Assembly (NCBI GenBank): GCA_946811185.2
Contig: OX328102.1
Coordinates: forward strand, 18,539,194-18,603,193
Length of the DNA stretch: 64,000 bases
Source: Hippopus hippopus
Taxonomy: Eukaryota; Mollusca; Bivalvia; Cardiida; Cardiidae
Direction: 5' to 3'
Position numbers and translations under genes: made by a program
Notes under the pieces: generated by a model
The model's database searches: none
What the model saw: only the letters and a program-made list of their open reading frames with translations
What the model was told of the DNA's origin: nothing
Shown: positions 49,675 to 62,524 of the stretch, piece by piece
Layout: every line of letters begins with the position of its first letter
Numbering within the stretch: the first letter of the stretch is position 1

Positions 49675-49935
49675 ATGAGTTGCACTCTTGCGAAAGGGGC
49701 TTTAATGAATCTTCGTGATGCACTATACCAAGCTAGTCATCCCATGATTATGGATCCTTAAAATCCATTTAGTCTAACAACCTACTGAATCCTGAGGTAG
49801 AATGGTCCTTGGACATGCAGAAAATTTATTAACTATTAGCAAAAAGTTTTGACCCAGATCAGCCTGCGCGGACTGCGCAGGCTGATCTGGGTCAATACTT
49901 TTTGCAAATGCATTAAACCCTCTTTTCACAGAGCA
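49675..49935. repeat. Family C MITE
   Basis: The inner palindrome is nearly perfect here: ACCCAGATCAGCCTGCGCGG facing CTGCGCAGGCTGATCTGGG. Confidence 0.8.
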
Positions 49936-51216
49936 TGCAATAAATTCTTATCTTTCAATTTAAGAATGTTGTCTGCAGAAGGTATTGTGTTTAATCTGTA
50001 CCAGACGACAATATAGTAGACTTGTCCGAATTGAGGGCGTTTGCAGACGAAAAATTAAACGCGGCTGGCTCAAACTGTGGAGTTTGTTATTCTAAGGGCT
50101 GAAAGCACTGTGGAGAAAAAAAGAAACAAGCGTAAGAGGCACTTGGATATGAATACAGTTAAATTCATTTGTAGTTGATCTATAATATGAAGAGAAATGA
50201 TGAAAACAGTTCTGAAAGTAGCCTCTTTAGGTCAAAAGTGAGATCATACAGCTACGCCGAAAAAATGTCAAGTTGTGAAGAGTGCACCACTTGGGACCAT
50301 TTTCTGCCATGCTGCCATGCAGCAAGACCGTTTTGAAAGCATTGAGATAAACTTACTTATAGCCACTGAGTTTACTTTTTTTTCTTTTCGTTAACTCGAA
50401 AAAAAAAATGAAAATAAAATTAGACATTCAGACAAACAAACGTATCGGCGGACGTACAGACAGACCGACCGAAAGACAGAGAGATAGAGGGACGTGCGGA
50501 TGGATATTTTCTTTACAAGACACATGTAGTTCTTGTTTAAACTTGACAAAGCAAGAAAGGTATAAGCTAAACAGGGAAATTAAATCATATCTAGTTCTTT
50601 TTTATGTTATGGCAGAGAAAAAATTATGAAATATACCCAACTATCTGTAGATACACGTTTCAGATAAAATTTCGCGGGAAATACCCATTTTTACACATTT
50701 AACCCTTTCCAAACGGAAAAAGTAGACTCTTCTAATTTCAAAGTAATTGAGGTTGGCAATTTATAAATCGACACAGAATACAGAATATATATACAAATAA
50801 GCTGTAATTCTCTGATAGGCTCGCAAACTTTCAGGGAAATAGAGAAAATGCCAGTTACCAGCATTTGCTCCTTTTCTCACTAAGTTTTCAAGCGCGTATT
50901 TCCGCAGGGTTTTTCAAAATCCGGGTTGTTATGTAACAGGATAAGAAAAAAAAAAAAAAAAAAATTAAATGAGGGAAAATCAACATGGTTTGAAGTTGTA
51001 TACCTACGGAAGCATTATGACAAAGAGGAAAGTTTCTCACATGGAAAAAGTAATTTTTTCCTTTTACCACACTGTTTTCACGTGTATTTATGCATGGAAT
51101 CTCTCATGTTCATTATCCATTTGTTACAGGTTATTTCCTACAACCATGTCTCTGACCCCGTCTAAGCATCCATTTGTATCGCTTAGGCTGCTAGGAACAA
51201 CTCAAGGACCTTATAC
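49936..51216. other. Non-coding, MITE-bearing
   Basis: A family A core lies at about 50830-50890 and a diverged one near 51040-51080. An A-run is at 50945-50963. No gene is seen. Confidence 0.5.
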
Positions 51217-51282
51217 GGACAGTGTAGATCAAGATCAGACTGCACAGACCGTGCTGTCTGATCTTGGATCTACACTGTCCGC
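51217..51282. repeat. Family B palindrome
   Basis: GACAGTGTAGATCAAGATCA and the inverse ATCTTGGATCTACACTGTCC. Confidence 0.8.
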
Positions 51283-51944
51283 TAATGAGATACCTATCCT
51301 CCCAGAAACAGAAATTACCAAATTTGGGTTTTTCGGCAAAGCTAAATTTACTGGCGTTTGACCTGTTTATTGGTATTGATAGAAAATGAAAAAATAGAAA
51401 GTTGTGATTGGTCAAAAATGTAAACATGTTTATTTTAAGTCCTTCCCCTGCCTATTTGCAGGGAAATCTACGCCGTCTATCTTTTTTTTAAAGATATTTC
51501 TTGTCACTATTAGCTTCAAAGTTGAACTTCACTTATTTAGCAGGATTAGGATTAATAATATTCTTGGTCTAAATTTCAAGAATTTTCAAAATCTCAAAGT
51601 TCTGATTGGCTAAAGCAATTGCCTAGTCAAACAGCAATTGTGTCACCTTCTAAAAGTAGCTATGAACTATGAATACAATTAAGTTGTCGGTAAATACAGA
51701 CCCAAAAGCTATTGGGTATTTTCTTTCGAGTGGTTGTGTAAGGGGGAGGGGAAGGGATGAAAAGTAGAGATATGGGTTTGACACATTTAGGGGTTGGATT
51801 TCTACTCCTTCAACGTGAAAAACTCCCAGTACAGATTGCGACAAACGATACCCTGATCGAATTAGTGAACTTTTCCTCCTACATAAATGAAGCATTTGTA
51901 TTCTAACCGATACGTTTATATCCGTACAGGCTCAGTGGCGGCCA

Positions 51945-52250
51945 AAATCAATGCAGGTGTTAAAATGCATTTAAATTTAAATCATACCATTTGAAAGTAT
52001 GGAAAATATTGTGAAGGTGACAATCTATTATTGTTTGGTCAGTTCAAGTGTTTGTTGCTGGCAGAAAATCGGGCAAATAGTAAACTACAGATAGAGTGAT
52101 CTGGCAGGTTTTAACCTAGTTTTGAAATTGATTTCTCTGCCAGCGGCTAAAAGTCGGACCAACCTTACAATAACAGATTTTTATCCTCACAATAATTACC
52201 ATACCTTTAAATGGTATGAATTTATATGCATTTTGACCACCGCTTTGTTT
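51945..52250. repeat. Family E foldback element
   Basis: AAATGCATTTAAATTTAAAT and ATACCATTTGAAAGTATGG at the left are mirrored by CCATACCTTTAAATGGTATG and ATATGCATTTTGACCACC at the right. Inverted relative of 15030-15335. Confidence 0.6.
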
Positions 52251-52777
52251 ACTTTTGGAAACTATTTGTTGCGGGAACTTAGTCGATAATATATTAGGGC
52301 TTAAAACAGGGTGGTCGCTGATTCGATTCCTCAGTTCGGTCAATTTTCAGTACTCCTAGCGGATGCGTAGATCCAAGATCAGGCTGTACATGCCGTGCAA
52401 TCTGAACTTGACCTGCGACTCCCTACTAGTTAGGTGATTCGCTATTGGCAGTGAAACACTTAACCGTTTACCAAAGAATCCCGAAGAAGAAAGCGTAAGA
52501 AAACATTGTGAGAAAAGGAAGAAAAGGAAAAATGCTGATTTTCAGATTTTCTCCACTGCTGCACTGTTTTCTATCCCTTGACAGACAAAACTCATCATTT
52601 GAGCAGTATTTATTGTGTTGTCTTTAACTCCCTTTAGATTGGACAAGTCCATAGCCTGGCGAAAAGTTTAACCCTTTACCTGCTAAATAAGTGAAATGAA
52701 AATTTCAGGCCTAGCGTAAAAATCCAATTTTTGCAATTTGAAAGGTATCTTTGAGGAAATAAAAAAGTCTCCTCTTC

Positions 52778-52842
52778 GGACAGTGTAGATCCAAGATCAG
52801 ACTGCACGTTCTGTGCAGTCTGATCTTGATCTGCACTGCCCG
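52778..52842. repeat. Family B palindrome
   Basis: GGACAGTGTAGATCCAAGAT and the inverse ATCTTGATCTGCACTGCCC, with GCACGTTCTGTGC at the centre. Confidence 0.8.
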
Positions 52843-53074
52843 CAAAAGGTCAGTGAGTCGCGCTTAGCAGCTTAAGGGTTTTTAAACTTTGCCAGTTTGA
52901 CCTACATACCTTTCTTCTAGCTTTTCACACCAACTTTTCCTTCCTTGTGTTATAATATCTTGGGTTTTTTACGATGATTCAACAGAATTTCCTCTTACGA
53001 TAAGTAACAACTCAAGCATATATTTTGTATCTCGATATTTAAAAAAAAGGTTGAAAAAATTTGAGACAGTGAGA

Positions 53075-53208
53075 TGCAGAGAAAGAAAAAGGAGAGAGAG
53101 ACAGAGAGACAGACGCAGAGATAGAGGAGAGAGAGAGAGAGAGAAAGAGAGAGACACACACAGACAGACAGACAGAGGAGAGAGAGAGAAGGAGAGAGAG
53201 AGAAGGAC

Positions 53209-53242
<34 letters not shown>

Positions 53243-53350
53243 ACAGAGAGAGAGAGAAAGAGAGAGAGAGCGAGAGGTGTACAGACAGACAGAGGAGAGA
53301 CAGAGAGAGATGGACAGACAGACGGACGGAGAGACAGACAGACAGACAGT
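53075..53350. repeat. Long GA / GACA compound microsatellite
   Basis: About 275 bases of AG, AGAC and GAGC units. The open frames on both strands (102 and 139 codons) are low-complexity artefacts. Confidence 0.9.
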
Positions 53351-53532
53351 AAATTTTAATTACACAACAACTTTTCAGCCAATCAAATTTAGCGCATGTT
53401 TCTTGATGTCCCACGGAACCATGTAATTGAATCTATAGAATACCCGGGGCCGTATCCACCAACCATTTTAAATATTGTCCAATTCCTTAAACCTCCGGAA
53501 CTGCTAAGCACGAGTCAATTTTCTTTTGCGGA

Positions 53533-53593
53533 CAGGGTGGATCAAGATCAGACTGCACAGAACGTGGTCAGATCTTCGATCTACACTGTCGGG
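53533..53593. repeat. Family B palindrome
   Basis: GACAGGGTGGATCAAGATCA and the inverse GATCTTCGATCTACACTGTC. One arm is partly lost. Confidence 0.7.
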
Positions 53594-53970
53594 TAAGACA
53601 AGATTTTCTGAAAGAAACAACTTTGGTATCACAATATTTAATATTTATCATTTGCTTTACAAAAGGACGAAATTTCAGACTCATCCATATTGAAAGCATT
53701 TGCAGACGACAAATTCAGGTCAGCTCAAATGACAGGAATTTTCTGTGAAAGCATTGTGGAAAGCAGGAGAAAATGCTGGTTACCAGCATTTTCTCCTTTT
53801 CCCACAATGTTTTCAGCAGCCTTCTCCCTCAGAGTCGATAGAACTCATTATTTATTATTTCTATTTTTTTGGAAGAAAGGTTTAATCTATATAGCAGTGT
53901 AATAAGATATCATAAATCTTCTTGCAAAGAATACAGGCGAAGACTGGCTTGTAACCGCAAAAAATAAAAG

Positions 53971-54213
53971 GGCCATGCTCTCGCAAAAGGGGGTTAAGTG
54001 TATGTAATGCATTATATCAAACAAGTTATCATATAATTCTGAATCCACAAAATCCATTTTGTCCAACAACCGGCTGAATTATGCGGTAGAATGGTCCATG
54101 GATATGCAGAAAATTGACCTACAGCAAAGTTTTGCGCGGACTGCAGGACTTACGTGGGTCGATATCTTTTGCAGATACATTAAGCCTTCCTTTTTTTTAC
54201 AAAGCACGGCTCA
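53971..54213. repeat. Family C MITE, degenerate
   Basis: The outer ends GGCCATGCTCTCGC and AGCACGGCTC are kept; most of the inner palindrome is lost. Confidence 0.65.
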
Positions 54214-54298
54214 AAATATTATTATATTATCTGGCAATATAAGATAAGTCTGACTCGACATAAAACCAAAAAAGTTAAACTCTTTGTATAAAACATAT

Positions 54299-54562
54299 AT
54301 GAGCCATGCTCTGTGAAAAGGGGGCTAAATGTATCTGCAACCGGTATCGATCAAGGTCAGCCTGCGCAGTCCACGCAGGCAGAGCTGGGCCGAAACCTTT
54401 TGCTTTTGGTCTTTTTTCTCCATTTCCAAGGACAAGTTTACCTCATGATTTAGTCAGTTGTTAGACGAAATGAACTTAATGGATCCATGATCATGTGATG
54501 ACTTGCTTGGTATCATGTATCGAGGGGATGCATTAAGCCCCTTTTTGCCAGAGTATGGCTTA
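54299..54562. repeat. Family C MITE
   Basis: ATGAGCCATGCTCTGTG at the left and AGAGTATGGCTTAT at the right. It lies 86 bases from the preceding copy. Confidence 0.8.
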
Positions 54563-55933
54563 TTAGTATGAACACGACCTTTCGACGACTTCAAAATTCA
54601 TTTTCGAAACTTCGAAAGAGTTTTCAGCGTAACGGTACATAGCTGGATTTTTACCTTCTTCTTGTTATTAGTGTCGTATTAATAAATAATAATTTACGAT
54701 TGGTCAAAAACGTGGACATGCCTAAACTTCGCGGGCCTCTTGTATCTCAAACAGTAACATCCAGCTGGCGTGGTTACTTTTCACTATTTCCTCCTTATAT
54801 TGAACCACAGAATAGATTCAATATCCATATTCGATTACGTTTTACGCCGCCTATTTTTTTTTTTGTAAAGATCGGTCTCATTTATCTTGTAGGATTAAAC
54901 AAACAAGCGGAAGATACAGATCGAAGATCGGAATGCGCGTGGACTATGCCGTGTACATGAGCCTTATCTATCACACATAACGCTGAAAATGTTTACCCTT
55001 TACCACACAGTCCCGAGTTTTAACGACCAAGAAGAAAAGGCCTATTATAGGAAAGGAGAAAATGCTGGTATCCAGCATTTTCTCCTATTCCCACAATGTT
55101 TTCTACCTTTTCAAAAGTGGGATATCTAGTCTTGAGTCACAATTATTTTGTCGTCGGCAAAAGCTTTCATTTGGTGCAAGTCTAAAATTCTGTCGATTTG
55201 TAAAGGGTTTAGGAGATTAGGAAACAAAAGATTTCAGGTTAGGTTAGTCACAATGATTTCCTTGTTCTCAGATCCAAGATCAGACAGCACGTTCTGTACA
55301 GTCTGATACCCCCGATTTCATCCATGGCGCTGATAGGGTCAAGTCCTGAGATTATAGGGAACAGAAGAGTGTCAGGTTTCTCGAACCGACTTCCTTGTTT
55401 TTTACCAACAATGTATCTCTATATCATTTTTTCAAAAACAGCAAACGTAAGCAAAGCTTAAGGAACCTTTACAATGACATTTCCCAAGCATGTTTTTCAA
55501 TGAAAAAATTCAAAACATTTTTGTATTCACGAACTATCATTTAGTATGAACGAACGAAATACTATTACTGCATCGTCCATACGAAATGATATTTCAAAAA
55601 TACGGCATAATATTTGTCAATACGAAATGATATTTCGTCAATTTGAAATAATTTAGAAATTTTCCTTTAACCCGTTACCTCACAATCCCGAGTTTGAACT
55701 GCCCTGAAGAAAAAGGCTTTTCTAACAGATTGTGGGAAAAAAATGTATTATCTCCTTTTTCTCACAATGTTTTCTACCCTTTCACACACTTTTTCACTAT
55801 TTGAGGTACATATAATTTGTCGTCTGCAAAATGCTTTGGATTTGGACAAGTTTAGAATTTTGTCGTTTGGAAAAGAGTTAGGAAAAATGAAAAATGTTTG
55901 TAAGATGTAACACTTTTATGGTCCCATATAGCC
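54563..55933. other. Non-coding, MITE-bearing
   Basis: Family A cores lie at about 55045-55107 and 55722-55782. Half of a family B palindrome is at about 55270-55305. ACGAAATGATATTTC motifs are repeated at 55579-55645. Confidence 0.5.
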
Positions 55934-56187
55934 TGCTACAGGCGAAAAGGGGCATTCGGACATTTGCGTAAAGTTTCGTCCCGGATTAGCCTGCGAAATC
56001 CGCGCAGGCTAATCCGAGACGATACTTTCCGATCGTGGATGATTTTCTGTTTCACGCAAGTCTACTGTAAGACCAAATGTAATATTGACGTAAAGTGCCG
56101 TCTCAGATTAGCCTGCGCGGACTGCGCAGGCTGATCCGAGACGACACTTTACGCAAACGTCCGAAAGCCCCTTTTCGCATGTTGCAG
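55934..56187. repeat. Family D MITE
   Basis: GGCGAAAAGGGGCATTCGGA and TTTGCGTAAAGTTTCGTC at the left are mirrored by GACGACACTTTACGCAAACG and GAAAGCCCCTTTTCGC at the right. Two inner palindromes (GATTAGCCTGCG ... CGCAGGCTAATC and GATTAGCCTGCGCGG ... CGCAGGCTGATC) sit side by side, so the element is a double hairpin. Confidence 0.75.
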
Positions 56188-56309
56188 ACCAATTATTTAG
56201 TCTGCATAGTTTGCTATCTTTTTGGAGACTCAAGAGCAAATAAAAGATAGTTTATCTATTCCATTGACTAATTTCAGCCCAGAAACTCCGTGTTTTCTTT
56301 CCTTTGTTT

Positions 56310-56560
56310 GCTTTTAGTTTGAATGGTGTCTAATGCCGTTTTCAACATTATTTCTATTATATCGCGGCGGCCAGTGCACTTTTGATTCTCTTGGTGTTTC
56401 TTTACTAGTACCAGTACTTTGCACAATATACTTCCTAAGAAAGGAATCCTGTCCCATTGACTATCACCAGTCGTTGGAAAGAAATTGACACCAAACAAGG
56501 CATTCGAAGCAGCTACCCCCCTTGTTTGAAGCCTCGTATATTACCGCCTGAGTGTCCGTG
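56310..56560 (-). repeat. SINE, 3' part
   Basis: On the minus strand CACTGGCCGCCGCGATATAA and GTTGAAAACGGCATTAGACA are present. The tRNA-like head is not clear. Confidence 0.65.
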
Positions 56561-57029
56561 TTTTCTATTAGCTTACCTTAGACCAAGGTGCTTATCTGGA
56601 ACTCTTAGGGTTGGTCATTGTCCTGCGTCTGTCCATCGTCGACATTTTCCTTAAATGTCTCATCCTTGACCATCAGGGCAATTTAATCAAACTAAAAAAA
56701 AAAAGTTTGATTGTCTTTTTTTCAAAATTGTGCTAATGGTTCTAATTTGTTGCAGAAATGAGGTGAAAAGTAGTTAAATGACTTGGAATATTGCTTGGAA
56801 ATTTTAAAAGAGCAACTTTTAAAAGATCAGATTTATAAATTTTGCATATTTTACCGTTTTATGCAATTTTCTAAATCTTGATTACGGTGTTTTATCAAAT
56901 TTGTGTACATGTCACTGATACAATACCAAACATTGAGCACCAATATTGTCTGTTTTTGCTTGATCATGTTTTTCTACCCCAAATATTGTTCACGTTCTTC
57001 CAAAAGTATTGTTGTTGAAATGAGAAGAT

Positions 57030-57600
57030 TTCAAACCATAACAAGTAGAAACAGGCAGCATTGGCTCTTCATCTTTTGCACCCTCTGATGTGGCGCCAAA
57101 TTGCATGTTCCTGGTTTCAAACCATAACAAGTAGAAACAAGTGGCTTTGACGCTTCATTTTAGGAATCCTTTCATATGGCGCCAAATTTGCCTGTACCTT
57201 GCTCCAAACCATAACAAGTAGAACCAGGCGGCATTGGTGTTTTATGTTGGGCACTTTTTCATTTGGCATCAAAATTTCCTGTTCCTTGTTTCAAACCATA
57301 ACAAGTAGGAACAGGCAGCATTGGCGCTTCATCTTTTGCACCCTCTCATGTGGCGCCATTTTTGCATGTCCTTGGTTTCAATCCATAACAAGTAGAAACA
57401 GGCAGCACTGATGCTTCATATTGGTCACCCTCAAATAGGGCGCCAAAATTGGCTGTTCCTGGTTTCAAACCATAACAAGTGGAAACAATCAACATTGGCG
57501 CTTCATATTTGGTACCCGGTCGTTGGGCACCAATATTGCCTGTTGTTGGTTTCAGACCACAACAAGAAGAAACAGGTGGCACTAGAGCTTCATATTTGAC
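57030..57600. repeat. 87-bp minisatellite
   Basis: CCATAACAAGTAGAAACAGG recurs at 57036, 57122, 57209, 57296, 57383, 57470 and 57557, a period of 86-87 bases. Decayed outliers (near 57690, 57830 and 58165) show that the array was once longer and was later broken, partly by the family C insertion at 57891. Confidence 0.85.
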
Positions 57601-57890
57601 ACCCTCTCATGTTGCGTCAATATTGCCTGTGTCATGTTCTCTTTAACTACCATTTTGTATTCTACCGCAAACCTTGTTGATTTGAAAAGATAATGAACCA
57701 TAGCAAATCAAAACAGGCAACATTAGCTCCCCTCAGTGGGTGCCAATATTGCATGTTTCTGCTTGATCCTGTCTTTCTACTTCTATCTTGTGTTCTACCG
57801 CAAACCGCAAACAATTGAAGTTCGAAGAGCATAGACCGTCCCAAGTAGTAACAGACGACACCTTCGCACCACTGTTTCCTGCTTCTATTA

Positions 57891-58124
57891 ATGAGCCATG
57901 CTCTATGTAAAAGGAGGTTAAATGCATCTCTGTGATGTATTATACCAAGCAAGTCATGGCATAATTATGAATCCAGAAAATCCATTTTGTTTAACAACCC
58001 ACTGAGGTAGAATACATGTGGTCCTTGGACGTGGAAAATTGACCAATAGCAAAAAGTTTCGACCCTTGTCAGCCTGCGCGGACTGCGCAGGCTGACATGG
58101 GTTGATACTTTTTGCAGATGCATT
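57891..58124. repeat. Family C MITE, 3'-truncated
   Basis: ATGAGCCATGCTCTATG at the left. The inner palindrome is TCAGCCTGCGCGGACTGCGC followed by AGGCTGACA. The right end stops at TTGCAGATGCATTT. Confidence 0.7.
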
Positions 58125-59277
58125 TGTGGATGTACGTCCTACTGCAACCATCGATAAAGTGAAAAGATCATGAACCAGAACAAACAGAAATAGGCGACAT
58201 AAGCGCCTTACATTATCTCTCAGAATCGGACGCCATTATTACCTGCTTCTACTTGTTCCTATTTCTTATACTACCATCTTGTGTTCTACCGCATAATTTG
58301 TCAAAGTAAAAGGACAAATAAGACGTAACAAGAAACATGCAACGATAGCGTCCCACATTGGGCGCAAATTACATATATTGCCTAATTCCCTTTGTAGGCC
58401 TATTTGTTTGTCTGTAACTATCTTGGGTTCCATAGCAAACATCGTTGAGGTAAAGACAGTTTAATTATTTCAGGGTCACATATTTAAACTCGACTTCTTT
58501 CAAAGACTAAAGATACAATCCACTCAAACCCAGAAAAAAATCTTTTATACTATAGGCTTGACTAACAAGCGGTCAAAACAGTCAGACTGCGCGTTCTGTG
58601 CAGGCTGAACTTGATCTATACCGTCGGCAATAAGGCTTTGTTTTCGCCTTGACGCTGAAAGGGTTAAACCATTAAAAAAAAAGTGGAAACAGGCAATAAA
58701 TACATGTGCTGTGATTTTTATCGCCATACCACTATAAAACTTCCTACTTCTTATTCATATTTTTTTTAACATTTCTTAAACACGCTAAACATCTTACACC
58801 TTGAACATAAAGCATTCTACAAACGGAAGTAAATGTTTTATCTTATCACCGGTGCAGTTGTGTTTGGGCGCATCCTCAGGGTGATACTAGAAAATATCTT
58901 TGCAAAAAAAAGTTATGCAAGATGAAATGTTTCTGTTTCATTAATGAATCGTTCTCAGATCTGTCCTAAGACACGGCATGTTATCAAATTTGTCGGCATC
59001 GTGATATTTAAGAACTTTTGTATCGATTTCCGGTTTCATAATCTTTTGCCTCTCTACCAAACGACAAAAGTTTAGACTTGTCCAAATGGAATACATTTGT
59101 AGACGACTAATTTGATGAATGTAAAATAATGAGGTTTGTCTTCCAAAGGGTTGAACAAGTTGTGGAAAAAGGAGAAAATGTTGGTTACCAGCATTTTCTC
59201 CTTTTCTCACGATGTTTTCAAAACCTTCATTTATCAAGGGTCGTAAAAAATCGGGGATATTTGGATTAGGTTTAAGG
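58125..59277. other. Non-coding region
   Basis: It contains minisatellite relics (58160-58330), a decayed family B palindrome (58572-58628) and a family A core (59150-59215). Confidence 0.5.
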
Positions 59278-59484
59278 ATAGGGCACCCTAATGGGATTCG
59301 TGTAACATCGCCTTTCATCACCAAAATCGTACGAATTCTGCTAAGACTCGGGTAATCCGTAATCGATGCGGGGAAGCAGCGTCTATCGGCCGATCGATTA
59401 CGGATTACTGGAGTCTTAGCCGAATCCGTACGTTTTTACGGCGGCGAAAGGCGACGCTACACGAATCCCACTAGGAAGCCCTAT
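59278..59484. repeat. Foldback element, 207 bp
   Basis: The left half is mirrored by the right almost throughout: ATAGGGCACCCTAATGGGAT / ATCCCACTAGGAAGCCCTAT, TTCGTGTAACATCGCCTTTC / GAAAGGCGACGCTACACGAA, and GGGTAATCCGTAATCGAT / ATCGATTACGGATTACTG. The loop is only about 25 bases. Confidence 0.8.
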
Positions 59485-59648
59485 TCTTACAAGAACTACG
59501 TCTGAAGGAAATGATGACCAATCAAATGATGTACACGGAAATAGAGACAATGACAGCTTTAACTTATAGGCCTATCATTGACGACGAATGTCGTTTTTTT
59601 TTTTTTTCTGGCATGTGCATAGTAAACAGACCGAAAAAATGTAATATA

Positions 59649-60687
59649 CAGTGGAATCTCGTAAGTTCGCACATCGCTGGTTCGCAGCTATGTGTTAGTT
59701 CGTATGCTATCTCCGGTCCCGATATTAATCCTTCTTTATCATTGTTTAATTCTTCCGGATTCTTCAAACGTCCGTGATTCGTAGTTCGTAGTATATTTCA
59801 TGTCCCCTAAGTATTATCTATACACAAATTCATAACTTTAGTTCGTACGTCAATTAATCCGCTTGCAAACTTACGAAGGTGTGAAAAGTCGCGACCAGCC
59901 TTGATTTTCACACCTGTTGATTGACGATGTCGATGGTACAAATCAGTTTTGAACTACGAGTGTAATTAAAGGCGTCAGTTGGTTTGTAACGTCAATTGAT
60001 CAATTTAAACGACAATTAACATCTCCTGAATTCCTTAAAATATCCGACATGGGATTAATGATGATAACGGACTGAAGTGCTCTGAGTGCTTTGATCTCCA
60101 AAAGGGAAATCACTCAGAAGGTATTCAACAAACGATGAAACAACGGATAAATCTAGTTGGTTTTTTTTTTTGTCATGATAAACATCGGCGCTTTCTAGCG
60201 GCTTGTTTGGCTTCAATTTTGCAAATTGGCGCCAACTATATCACGTAGCAATCGTTTTTTGACGAACCCAGCAAAGTCACATGGTGCAATTTTAAAATGG
60301 CTACGGGATAGTGACGTCAAACGTAGCTCAAGGTTCTTTCAAACGTTTGGATGGAATTGAATGCTGTTATTTTATGACGCTAACTAAATGATAAAATTTA
60401 AATATGATTTTGTAATCGATTCTATAGAGATCGATTCTCTAATACAATTTTGGCATTTTTTCTTTATCGGACCGTAACTCCGTGAACCAACGATCCGCAA
60501 GGCTACCATTGTAGGCCTAATGAGTACCAGTTTAGGGTACTGCAAGACATGCTACGTAAATCCGATGGTCTATTTCCGTAAACGGCACCGAAAATATCCG
60601 AGCACAGTCTCACTTTCTGGTTCGTACTACATTTAGTTCGAATAAAAACTCCGGTCCCTTGCGCTACGAACTACCGAGATTTTACTG
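59649..60687. mobile_element. pogo/Tigger-like non-autonomous transposon
   Basis: The left end CAGTGGAATCTCGTAAGTTC and the right end, inverse CAGTAAAATCTCGGTAGTTC, are typical of the pogo branch of Tc1/mariner, and TA flanks both (59647-59648, 60688-60689). The subterminal regions share TTCGTA and CTCCGGTCCC in inverse. At 1,039 bp with no transposase reading frame it must rely on a helper. Confidence 0.75.
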
Positions 60688-60788
60688 TACATGTACCATA
60701 CTACTCTTCCTGGCCAACAAAAATCAAATTGAAAAAAAATAACCTTATGTTACAAATATCAAAATAAATAATTAGTAAATTGTTCAAA

Positions 60789-61923
60789 TTTTTAGCTCCA
60801 CTGGCCGAAGGCCAGCGGGCTTATGTCATGGCCCGGTGTCCGTCGTGCGTCCGTCCGTCCGTGCGTGCGTCCGTCCGCCCGTCCATACGTGCGTTAACTT
60901 TTATTTCAAACATCTTCTTCTCTGGAACTACTGACCCAATTTTGATGAAACTTCACAGAAATGATCCTGCCACGGTCCTCTTCTGAATTTCTTGAAAGAA
61001 TTTGAATCCTTCAAAAACTCTGGTTGCCATGGCAACAAAACTGAAAAATATTGAAAATCTTTGAAAATCTTTTTGTCTGAAACCATAAGGCCTAGGGCTA
61101 CCATATTTGGCGTGTAGCTTTATCTAGTGGACCTCTACCAAGTTTTTTCATATTATAGCACTGGGGTCAAATTTGACCCAGCCCCAGGGGTCACAAGTTT
61201 TATATGGGCTTAATATAGGGAAAACTTTAAAAATCTTCTTGTACCTAGCCCTAAGGCCTAGGGCTACCAAATTTGGCGTGTAGCTTTATCTAGTGGGCCT
61301 CTACCAAATTTCTTCAAATTATAGCCCTGGGGTCAAATTTGACCCTGCCCCAGGGATCACAAGTTTTACAAGGGCTTATATTGGGAAAACTTCAAAAATC
61401 TTCTCATACCTTGCAATAAGGCCCAGGGCTACCAAATTTTGCATGTAGCTTTATCTAGTAGGCCTCTACCAAGAGGGCCCAAATTATAGCCCTAGGGTCA
61501 AGGTTGGCCCCCACCCCGGGGGTCACAAGTTTTACGTGGGCTTATATAGTGAAAACTTTGGAAATCTTACTAACCATTAGACCTAGGGCTACTAAATGTA
61601 GCCCTGTCTCAAGGGTATCATGTTTTACAGGGTCTTTTATTGAGGAAACTTCGAAAATCTTCTTGTTTATAACCACACATTCTAGACCTGTATCATTTGG
61701 AATGGGGCTTTGTCTTATGGACCTCCACCAGGATTCAAGTAATTATGGCTTTGTGGTCAAAAATGGCTTTGCTCTAGAGTCATAACTTTCTCTTAGGATT
61801 TTACAGAAAAAAATTTGTATGTCTTCTAGTTCGAAACCAACTGGCCAAGTATTGTAATTTTGGCTTGTAGTGTTTTGACTTATTAGCCAGTGGAGCGATA
61901 CAGGGCCATCATGGCCCTCTTGT
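60789..61923 (+). repeat. 165-bp-period tandem-repeat element with TTAGCTC head
   Basis: The head is TTTTTAGCTCCACTGGCC with a CTGGCC-GAA-GGCCAG hairpin, then TTATGTCATGGC and a CGTC microsatellite. The array has four decaying units (GGCCTAGGGCTACCA at about 61091, 61257, 61422 and 61571). It ends with GCCAGTGGAGCG, inverse of the head, then GGGCCATCATGGCCCTCTTG. The final phrase is the same as in the element at 9493-11410. Confidence 0.85.
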
Positions 61924-62465
61924 TATACTTTGCTTTTGTCCGTAAAATTTGATAGCTGCCATGTATATGTATGTTCACAGAATGCTATGTTCTTCAGCAA
62001 ACTAATATTTTCTGCTTTCTTACATGTTTATGATATTTCTTGCAATGAACGCTTTGTATGGTGTTGTATTGCGTTGAATAGTATGCATTGTATTGTTTTA
62101 CCTGCACACGACTTTCTTGTTCCATTAGAGCATTTAACCCCATACTAATCAATTCTGAGACCTTGAGAAAGAAGGCGATTGAAAACATTGAGGGAAAAGA
62201 GCAACATAAGCGCCTTACATTTTATCCCTTTTTCCCCCACAATGTTTTCAAGGCTTCTTTCACAAGGTCGTTAAAAGTTTGGATTGGTTTGTAAAGGGTT
62301 GAGCGGGGAGTAAACTCATCTAACGAGAAAGCATGATGAATGCCTCCTTGTCAAAGTGATTAGCTTCTCCTTATTATCTCCCTTTACCTGTCGGCTAGCG
62401 CTCCGTGTGGATGAATACATAATAGGAATATGGAAACGAAACAAAAATGTATCAGAGAGGGACGC

Positions 62466-62496
62466 ACAGACAGACAGACAGACAGACAGACAGACC
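62466..62496. repeat. CAGA microsatellite
   Basis: Seven consecutive ACAG units. Confidence 0.9.
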
Positions 62497-62524
62497 TTTT
62501 TATCTTTTGCCACAATGACAAAAC

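Noticed and set aside
53051..53414. Open frames rich in Arg/Glu or Ser/Leu
   Set aside because: Translation of a GA/GACA microsatellite.
57030..57600. Regular 87-bp repeats as a possible CRISPR-like array
   Set aside because: No alternation of constant repeat and unique spacer; all 87 bases are repeated, and the sequence is nuclear eukaryotic.
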